Source of the DNA: Rhodoferax ferrireducens
GTDB lineage: Bacteria > Pseudomonadota > Gammaproteobacteria > Burkholderiales > Burkholderiaceae_C
Assembly (NCBI GenBank): GCA_002083775.1
Contig: MTEI01000014.1
Location: 1-64,000 of the forward strand
Direction of reading: 5' to 3'
Length of the DNA stretch: 64,000 bases
In this document: piece after piece, positions 59,318 through 64,000 of the stretch
How the letters are laid out: each line of letters opens with the position of its first letter
Numbering within the stretch: position 1 is the first letter of the stretch
Translations under genes and position numbers: made by a program
Notes under the pieces: model-generated
Told to the model about the DNA's origin: nothing
What the model saw: only the letters and a program-made list of their open reading frames with translations
Database searches by the model: none

Positions 59318-60247
59318 ATGCACCCTCTTCGCATCACTTTTTGTTGTCAAGCGACAGATCCTGCGCCGTGGCTGGCGGGCCTGCGTGCGGCTTTTCCGCA
59401 GGCGGAGATCGCCGTCTGGCAGCCCGGTGCGCCGCCAGCTGACTACGCGGTGGTCTGGGCGCCACCCCAACCCTTTTTTGACGAACAGCCGCAACTCAAA
59501 GGCATTTTCAACATCGGTGCCGGTGTCGATGCCCTGCTGAAACTGCGCTTGCCACCAAACGCCGTGGTGGTGCGGCTGGAAGACGCGGGCATGGCGGTGC
59601 AGATGGCTGAATACGTTTGCCAGGGCGCCATCCGCCACTTTCGTGATCTGAATGCTTACGCCGATGACGTTCGCGCTGGACATTGGTCGTTTTACAAACC
59701 GCGCCAACGCAGCGACTTCCCGGTAGGCATCATGGGCTTGGGCGTACTCGGCGCGCGGGTGGCGCAGGCATTGCAGCACTTTGAGTTCCCGGTCAACGGC
59801 TGGAGCCGCTCGCCGAAAGCGCTGGACGGTGTGCGGACCTTCAGCGGCGCGGCGCAATTGCCTGACTTTCTGGCCAGCAGCCGTGTGCTGGTGAACCTGC
59901 TGCCGCTCACACCCGACACCGCCAATATCCTGAACCGCGAACATTTAAGCCGCCTGCAGCCAGGGGGTTACGTCATCAACGTGGCGCGCGGTGCGCATCT
60001 GGTGGATGACGATTTGCTGGCGCTGCTCGACAGCGGTCATCTGGCGGGTGCCCTGCTGGACGTGTTCCGCACTGAGCCACTGCCTGCCGACCATCCGTTC
60101 TGGCAACACCCCAAAATCACCATCACCCCGCACACCTCGGCGCGCACCCTGCGCAGCGAAAGCATCGCGCAAATCGCCGCCAAGATGGGCGCGATGCAGC
60201 GCGGTGAGACGCTCATCGGCGTTGTTGATGTGGGACGCGGGTATTGA
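59318..60247 (+). CDS. ghrA: Glyoxylate/hydroxypyruvate reductase A
   Basis: A 309-residue D-2-hydroxyacid dehydrogenase: Rossmann motif VGIMGLGVLGARVAQAL, catalytic Arg in INVARGAHLVDDDLLALLDS, Glu in DVFRTEPLPADHPFW and His in ITITPHTSA. It reduces glyoxylate and hydroxypyruvate with NADPH in the family. The short N-terminal substrate domain fits GhrA. Not obviously part of leucine degradation. Confidence 0.9.
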   Translation: MHPLRITFCCQATDPAPWLAGLRAAFPQAEIAVWQPGAPPADYAVVWAPPQPFFDEQPQLKGIFNIGAGVDALLKLRLPPNAVVVRLEDAGMAVQMAEYVCQGAIRHFRDLNAYADDVRAGHWSFYKPRQRSDFPVGIMGLGVLGARVAQALQHFEFPVNGWSRSPKALDGVRTFSGAAQLPDFLASSRVLVNLLPLTPDTANILNREHLSRLQPGGYVINVARGAHLVDDDLLALLDSGHLAGALLDVFRTEPLPADHPFWQHPKITITPHTSARTLRSESIAQIAAKMGAMQRGETLIGVVDVGRGY

Positions 60248-60292
60248 CGAAACTTGTTTTGAATCGATTGATCTATCGCCATGCAGGGTTAA

Positions 60293-60302
60293 TGTATATA
60301 CA
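60293..60302. promoter_or_regulatory. Palindrome TGTATATACA before brnT (likely promoter/operator)
   Basis: A perfect 10-bp palindrome 9 bp before the brnT ATG, overlapping -10-like TATATA/TATACA sequences. BrnTA operons are autoregulated by BrnA, so this is a plausible operator. The -35 is not clear. Confidence 0.45.
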
Positions 60303-60310
60303 ATAACCTC

Positions 60311-60585
60311 ATGCGTATCACCTTTGATCCCGCCAAGCGGGACAAAACGTTTGAAGACCGCGGCCTGGCGTTTGAAGATGCTGCGATGGTCTTTGCCGGT
60401 ATAACGCTGGAAGTGGAAGACACGCGCGAAAACTATGGTGAAACACGCGTCATTTGCTACGGCTGGCTGCAGGGTCGGATGGTTGTGGTGGGTACACCCC
60501 GCGTGGCGCGGATCGTCACGTATTCAGTATAAGGAAAGCCAATGAACGCGAACAAAAGCGCATCGCGCCCTACCTTGAAGTCTGA
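60311..60585 (+). pseudogene. brnT: BrnT toxin gene with a one-base deletion
   Basis: The frame from ATG 60311 matches BrnT (ITFDPAKRDKTFEDRGLAFE, DAAMVFAGITLEVEDTRENY, GETRVICYGWLQGRMVVVG) but then reads TPRVARIVTYSV and stops at 60530-60532. One frame over, from 60493, the sequence continues as YTPRGADRHVFSIRKANERE and QKRIAPYLEV with TGA at 60583-60585, the normal BrnT end with the conserved SIRKANERE. A single base is missing in the GGTGGGTAC stretch near 60487-60493. The full gene would overlap brnA, the usual brnTA layout. Confidence 0.85.
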
Positions 60586-60814
60586 TCTCGCCCGGGTGGA
60601 TGGGCACGTTTTGAATGACGATGACAATGACGCGCTTCCGGAACTCACCGATGCCATGCTGGCTCGCGCCAAAGTGAACAAAGGCGGCAGGCCATGCTCT
60701 AGCAACCCGCGACAGCTGATTTCCCTGCGCCTGCCCGCCGATGTGATTGAGCGCTGGCGCGCTACGGGTGCCGGTTGGCAAACGCGTATGGCCGAGCGTT
60801 TAAGTCAGATTTAA
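60542..60814 (+). CDS. brnA: BrnA antitoxin
   Basis: A 90-residue antitoxin: acidic N-terminal part (LNDDDNDALPELTDAMLARA) and the C-terminal ribbon-helix-helix segment RQLISLRLPADVIERWRATG, AGWQTRMAERLSQI. AAGGA at 60531-60535 precedes ATG 60542. It stays intact although its toxin partner is frameshifted. Confidence 0.88.
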   Translation: MNANKSASRPTLKSDLARVDGHVLNDDDNDALPELTDAMLARAKVNKGGRPCSSNPRQLISLRLPADVIERWRATGAGWQTRMAERLSQI

Positions 60815-60829
60815 CTTGAGATGATCCCA

Positions 60830-61741
60830 ATGAACCTTCCCATCCGCGTCAAACTCGTCGAAGTCGGCCCGCGCGACGGCCTGCAAAACGAAAAACAAAG
60901 TGTTCCCGCCGCCATCAAGATTGAGCTGGTGCGCCGCCTGCAGGCCGCTGGCCTGAAAGAAATCGAAGTCACCAGCTTCGTCAGCCCCAAATGGGTGCCG
61001 CAGATGGCCGACAACTTGGAGGTCATGGCGGGCATCACGCGCCTGCCCGGTGTGCGTTACTCGGTGCTCACGCCCAACCTCAAGGGTTTTGAGGCGGCGC
61101 TGGCCTCCCAGCCTGATGAAATCGTTGTCTTTGGCGCCGCCAGCGAAGCCTTCAGCCAGAAAAACATCAACTGTTCCATCGCCGAGAGCATCGAACGCTT
61201 TGCCCCGGTGGTCGCGGCCGCACGCGCCGCTGGCATCTACGTGCGTGGTGCCATGAGCTGCACCGTAGGCTGCCCGTATGAGGGCGACATTGCCCCGGAG
61301 CGTGTCCGCTATCTGGCTGGCCTGATGCGCGGCATCGGCGTGCAGCATGTGGGTGTGGCCGACACCATTGGTGTGGGCACCCCGCTCAAGGTGCAGCGCG
61401 CGGTGGAAGCCACCTTGAAGCACTACGACCTGAGCGACATTTCTGGCCATTTCCACGACACCTACGGCCAGGCGCTGGCCAACACGTTGATCTGCCTGCA
61501 GATGGGGGTTTGGCAATTTGACACGTCCGTAGCCGGTCTGGGCGGCTGCCCGTATGCCAAAGGCGCTACTGGAAACGTCGCGACTGAGGACGTGGTGTAC
61601 ATGCTGCACGGCATGGGCATCGCCACCGGTATTGACCTGGACAAGTTGATCGACGCGGGTCAGTTCATCAGCGACTTTCTGCAGCGCCCCACCAATTCGC
61701 GCGCTGGCAAGGCGCTGTTCACCAAGCGTTCTGCGTCATGA
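60830..61741 (+). CDS. liuE: Hydroxymethylglutaryl-CoA lyase
   Basis: A 303-residue TIM-barrel lyase that splits HMG-CoA to acetoacetate and acetyl-CoA, the last step of leucine degradation. Motifs: VEVGPRDGLQNEK with catalytic Arg and Asp, EVTSFVSPKWVPQM, MSCTVGCPYEGDI, HFHDTYGQALAN metal ligands and LGGCPYAKGATGNVATEDVV with the active-site Cys. ATG 60830 is taken as start; ATG 60821 is in frame. It follows brnA by 15 bp. Confidence 0.94.
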   Translation: MNLPIRVKLVEVGPRDGLQNEKQSVPAAIKIELVRRLQAAGLKEIEVTSFVSPKWVPQMADNLEVMAGITRLPGVRYSVLTPNLKGFEAALASQPDEIVVFGAASEAFSQKNINCSIAESIERFAPVVAAARAAGIYVRGAMSCTVGCPYEGDIAPERVRYLAGLMRGIGVQHVGVADTIGVGTPLKVQRAVEATLKHYDLSDISGHFHDTYGQALANTLICLQMGVWQFDTSVAGLGGCPYAKGATGNVATEDVVYMLHGMGIATGIDLDKLIDAGQFISDFLQRPTNSRAGKALFTKRSAS

Positions 61742-62253
61742 GCCACACGCCCGCCAAACCCCTGCCCGAAGGCGTGTTACGCGTGGCCCAGGTGCTGCGC
61801 GACAAAGGCCACCCGCATGCGCCGGTGATGCTCAGCGATGCCGCGCGCACTGCCCAGCAGGCAGCGGATGTCCTGGGCATCCAGCTCGGGCAGATTGCCA
61901 AAAGCATCATCTTCAGGCGCAAGCCGGACGCCGCCGCCGTGCTGGTCATCACCTCGGGCGACCGTCGCGTCGATGAAAAGAAGGTCCAGGCGCTGGTGTG
62001 CGCGCAGGGCCAGAAACTTGGCCGCGCCGATGCCGACTTTGTCAAAGCCAGCACCGGCTTTTCCATTGGCGGTGTGTCCCCAGTCGGCCACGCCATGCCG
62101 CCAATAACCCTGATTGACCGCGACCTGCTGCGTTTTGTTGAAATCTGGGCCGCTGCCGGCCACCCGCACGGCGTTTTCAAATTGCATCCAGAGCACCTAG
62201 CACACCTGACGGGTGCGCCAGTGGCCGACGTCACCGAACAGGCGAACCCATGA
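61738..62253 (+). CDS. YbaK/ProX-type aminoacyl-tRNA deacylase domain protein
   Basis: A 171-residue single-domain protein of the YbaK/EbsC family: LGIQLGQIAKSIIFRRKPDA, VLVITSGDRRVDEKKV, FSIGGVSPVGHAMPPITLID, HPHGVFKLHPEHLAHLTGAP. The conserved Lys in IAKSI is present. These enzymes clear mischarged tRNAs. ATG 61738 overlaps the lyase stop. Confidence 0.9.
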   Translation: MSHTPAKPLPEGVLRVAQVLRDKGHPHAPVMLSDAARTAQQAADVLGIQLGQIAKSIIFRRKPDAAAVLVITSGDRRVDEKKVQALVCAQGQKLGRADADFVKASTGFSIGGVSPVGHAMPPITLIDRDLLRFVEIWAAAGHPHGVFKLHPEHLAHLTGAPVADVTEQANP

Positions 62254-62501
62254 CACTCCACCCAAAAGCGATGATTTTTCTAGCTGCTACCGCCCGCGAT
62301 ATAAGGGCTAGCGGCCAAAAATATGACAAAGGTGTGCCCTCGCCGTGCATGTCGGTGTGTCAGATGGACGACGACACCGCGCTGTGCCAGGGCTGCCTGC
62401 GCACGCTGGACGAAATCCGCCAGTGGGGCAATGCCAATGACACGCAGCGCCGCGTCATCTGGCAAGCCATCGAGGCGCGCACTGTCCACTACGCGCCATG
62501 A
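62250..62501 (+). CDS. DUF1289 small cysteine-rich protein
   Basis: An 83-residue protein. The DUF1289 core is PSPCMSVCQMDDDTALCQGC, then LRTLDEIRQWGNANDTQRRV, with four conserved cysteines suggestive of metal binding. ATG 62250 overlaps the previous stop. Residues about 8-26 (MIFLAATARDIRASGQKYD) are encoded by a palindromic repeat copy, so the first 28 residues are an addition to the family core; ATG 62349 is too far in to include the first Cys. Confidence 0.85.
   Translation: MTLHPKAMIFLAATARDIRASGQKYDKGVPSPCMSVCQMDDDTALCQGCLRTLDEIRQWGNANDTQRRVIWQAIEARTVHYAP
62274..62332. repeat. Dispersed palindromic repeat, copy G, inside the DUF1289 gene
   Basis: TTTTTCTAGCTGCTACCGCC, CGCGATATAAGGGCTAGCGG, CCAAAAATATGAC. 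The left arm has decayed (CCGCC instead of CCCTT) but TAGCT, AAGGGCT and GGCC are kept. It is translated as the N-terminal extension of the DUF1289 protein. Confidence 0.65.
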
Positions 62502-63118
62502 AACACATCACTTTCTACCTGGATTTCATCTCGCCCTACGCCTATCTGGCGTATGAGAAACTGCCTGAGGCTTTGATGGGCCACAGCGTCAGCGTCAGTT
62601 ACAAACCGCTTCTGTTTGCCGCGCTGCTCAAGCACCATGGCCAGTTAGGCCCGGCCGAAATACCCGGTAAACGTGAGTGGACGTATCGCCAGGTGTTGTG
62701 GCTGGCGCGGCAAAACAGCATTGATTTGCAGCTGCCCGCACAGCACCCGTTCAACCCATTGGGTCTGCTGCGCCTGGCGCTGGCTTGTAGCGACACCGGG
62801 CAGCCCAATCGTTATGTCTGCGAAACCATTTTTCGCCATGTTTGGCAAGGCGGTCAGGACGCAGCTGATGCGCAGCGCCTGCAAACCTTGACAGCACAAC
62901 TGGCCCCGATGCGCGATGTCAACGACGAACTGGCCAAGATCCAGCTGCGCAGCAACACCGACGATGCCATCGCCAAGGGCGTGTTTGGTGTGCCCACTTT
63001 CGAGGTCGATGGCAAACTGTTCTGGGGCCTGGATGCGCTACCCATGCTCAAAGCCTACCTGGACGGCGATGCCACGTTTGACAGCGATTGGGATGCGGCT
63101 GCTCACGTGGGCCGCTGA
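62498..63118 (+). CDS. 2-hydroxychromene-2-carboxylate isomerase family protein (DsbA fold)
   Basis: A 206-residue kappa-GST/HCCA isomerase family protein: ITFYLDFISPYAYLAYEKLP with the active-site Ser, YKPLLFAALLKHHGQLGPAE, FNPLGLLRLALAC, and GVFGVPTFEVDGKLFWGLD near the C-terminus with the cis-Pro loop. In aromatic degradation the family isomerises chromene carboxylates using glutathione. No such pathway is visible here, so the true substrate is unknown. ATG overlaps the previous stop. Confidence 0.88.
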   Translation: MKHITFYLDFISPYAYLAYEKLPEALMGHSVSVSYKPLLFAALLKHHGQLGPAEIPGKREWTYRQVLWLARQNSIDLQLPAQHPFNPLGLLRLALACSDTGQPNRYVCETIFRHVWQGGQDAADAQRLQTLTAQLAPMRDVNDELAKIQLRSNTDDAIAKGVFGVPTFEVDGKLFWGLDALPMLKAYLDGDATFDSDWDAAAHVGR

Positions 63119-63146
63119 ACGTCACTTGCAAGAACAGATTTGATTT

Positions 63147-63217
63147 GTCATGCCGGGCTACGACCCGGCATCCATGACCTCGGGTGGCATGGATTGCGGA
63201 TCGCGTCCGCAATGACA
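63147..63217. repeat. Composite palindromic (REP/BIME-like) element
   Basis: Two perfect hairpins in a row: TGCCGGG-CTACGA-CCCGGCA (63151-63170) and ATTGCGGA-TCGCG-TCCGCAAT (63193-63213), bracketed by TGTCA and TGACA ends. It lies in the 156-bp gap between the convergent HCCA isomerase and rlmJ genes and is a different family from the AGCCCTT repeat. It may double as a transcription end signal. Confidence 0.8.
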
Positions 63218-63274
63218 TCCATGCTTCATGCTTTGGATGGGCGATTCTTCCAAGACGGGGGATATCGTAAAAAT

Positions 63275-64000
63275 TTATCCGCCCGACTCCACCTCAAACG
63301 CCTTGTGTTTGCCCTGCGCCAGAAAAGTTGCCGCCTGGGTCAACGCTGCCGTCAAAGACGCTTTCAACGTGTGAGGCGGGTTGATCACTAACACGCCGCT
63401 GGCGGGCAAACCGGGCCGCACCACCTCACCGGCCTCGTCATGCCCCAGTTTGCTGGACTTGACGGTGAGTGTGGCGTTGAGCCAAGGCAGTTTTTCGCGG
63501 TTGGCCAAAGTTTTGAGCTTGCGCGGCAGGTCGTGCGCCTCGGGGCGCGGAATGATCGGGTACCAGACCATGTAGGTGCCGGTGGCAAAACGCTTCACCG
63601 CATCGGTCATCATTTCCACCACGCGCGGGTAGTCGCTTTTGATTTCATAGCTGGGGTCGCACAACACCAGCGCGCGCCGCGAGGGTGGCGGCAAAAATTT
63701 CTTCAGCCCCTCAAAGCCGTCTTCCTGCAGCACGGCAATCGACCGCCCGGCATTCAACTGTGCGATGTTGGCGCTCAGCGTTTTGGCATCGGTGGGATGG
63801 ATTTCAAACAGCTTGAGCCGATCGCGGTCGCGCTCTTTCAGCAGGTGGTGAATGATGAACGGCGAGCCCGGATACACCTTGTGGCTGCCCGCTTTGTTGA
63901 AGCTGGCCACCAGGTCCAGATAGTCCTGCAATGCCGGTGCCAGTGGCGCAGCCTGGGGTGGCTTCTTGGTGCTCTTGGCTGCAGCAGCCGTCTTGGTTGC
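63275..64000 (-). CDS. rlmJ: 23S rRNA adenine-N6 methyltransferase RlmJ (C-terminal part, cut by window edge)
   Basis: The enzyme methylates A2030 of 23S rRNA with SAM. 241 residues are visible, frame open to the edge. Motifs are LQDYLDLVASFNKAG, SHKVYPGSPFIIHHLLKERD, the catalytic DPSYEIKSDYPRV (DPPY-type motif) and GTYMVWYPIIPRPEAHDLP. The first visible 23 residues are an Ala/Lys/Pro-rich linker (AAAAKSTKKPPQAAP) inside the domain where most RlmJ proteins have none that I recall. The true start is beyond the window. Confidence 0.9.
   Translation of the reverse strand, partial: ATKTAAAAKSTKKPPQAAPLAPALQDYLDLVASFNKAGSHKVYPGSPFIIHHLLKERDRDRLKLFEIHPTDAKTLSANIAQLNAGRSIAVLQEDGFEGLKKFLPPPSRRALVLCDPSYEIKSDYPRVVEMMTDAVKRFATGTYMVWYPIIPRPEAHDLPRKLKTLANREKLPWLNATLTVKSSKLGHDEAGEVVRPGLPASGVLVINPPHTLKASLTAALTQAATFLAQGKHKAFEVESGG

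Noticed and set aside
1..64000. CRISPR arrays, tRNA or rRNA genes, insertion sequences, prophage
   Set aside because: No regularly spaced repeats, no cloverleaf-like or rRNA sequence and no transposase, integrase or phage gene were recognised.

Overview
The window looks like the chromosome of a betaproteobacterium of the order Burkholderiales, most likely a Comamonadaceae member close to Rhodoferax or Polaromonas. The basis is the XrtB-type Eps/PEP-CTERM gene set, the leucine-degradation gene style, and a dispersed palindromic repeat with paired AGCCCTT/AAGGGCT arms. This placement rests on recognition of protein families, not on a marker gene.

Layout. (1) 1-3964, minus strand: the 5' end of an exopolysaccharide operon, in the order polyprenyl-P sugar transferase, EpsL-like outer-membrane protein, EpsD-like lipoprotein, EpsE-like export protein (cut by the edge). 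(2) 4248-5998: a secreted serine protease whose PEP-CTERM anchor is split by an in-frame TAG, then a solitary response regulator very like PhoB. (3) 6012-16633: a lytic transglycosylase, then a tightly overlapping operon that mixes type II secretion parts (GspG, F, E, D and three more pseudopilins) with type IV pilus-like alignment parts (PilM/N/O/P-like), ending in an EpsA-type LuxR regulator. (4) 16893-37640: a PEP-CTERM protein, a PstS/DING-like secreted protein, a two-partner secretion pair (TpsB and a 3508-residue cysteine-free TpsA), an ExbB with an extracytoplasmic DUF2341 and jelly-roll module, ExbD, TonB, a porin, an ankyrin lipoprotein and a coiled-coil protein. (5) 37677-43686, minus strand: DsbG-like protein, two choice-of-anchor-I-like beta-propeller proteins (one fused to an esterase-like phytase domain), a lipoprotein and a frameshifted DUF7832 protein. 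(6) 43985-44522: scars of two decayed genes. (7) 44587-50579: metallo-hydrolase, TrkA/TrkH potassium uptake, patatin lipoprotein, HAD phosphatase. (8) 50765-63118: a leucine/isovalerate degradation cluster (AraC regulator, methylcrotonyl-CoA carboxylase, methylglutaconyl-CoA hydratase, HMG-CoA lyase) interrupted by a vapBC and a broken brnTA module, plus housekeeping genes. (9) 63275-64000: rlmJ, cut by the edge.

The main idea is that regions 2-5 form one phosphate-starvation surface and secretion locus. Two arrays of Pho-box-like 7-mers with exact 11-bp period lie upstream of gspG (6739-6778) and of the ExbB operon (31565-31604). Each is followed at about 10 bp by a plausible -10 element, and a PhoB-like regulator lies just upstream. 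The gene content (T2SS, PstS/DING-like protein, TPS pair, ExbB/ExbD) recalls, from memory, the Pi-regulated hxc-lapA-pdtAB-exbB2D2 region of Pseudomonas aeruginosa. Here it is fused with PEP-CTERM/exosortase biology.

Other points of note are at least seven copies of the palindromic repeat (three lying in frame inside coding genes and one supplying a GGAGG ribosome-binding site) and three single-base lesions: a nonsense codon in a PEP-CTERM signal and frameshifts in brnT and in a DUF7832 gene.
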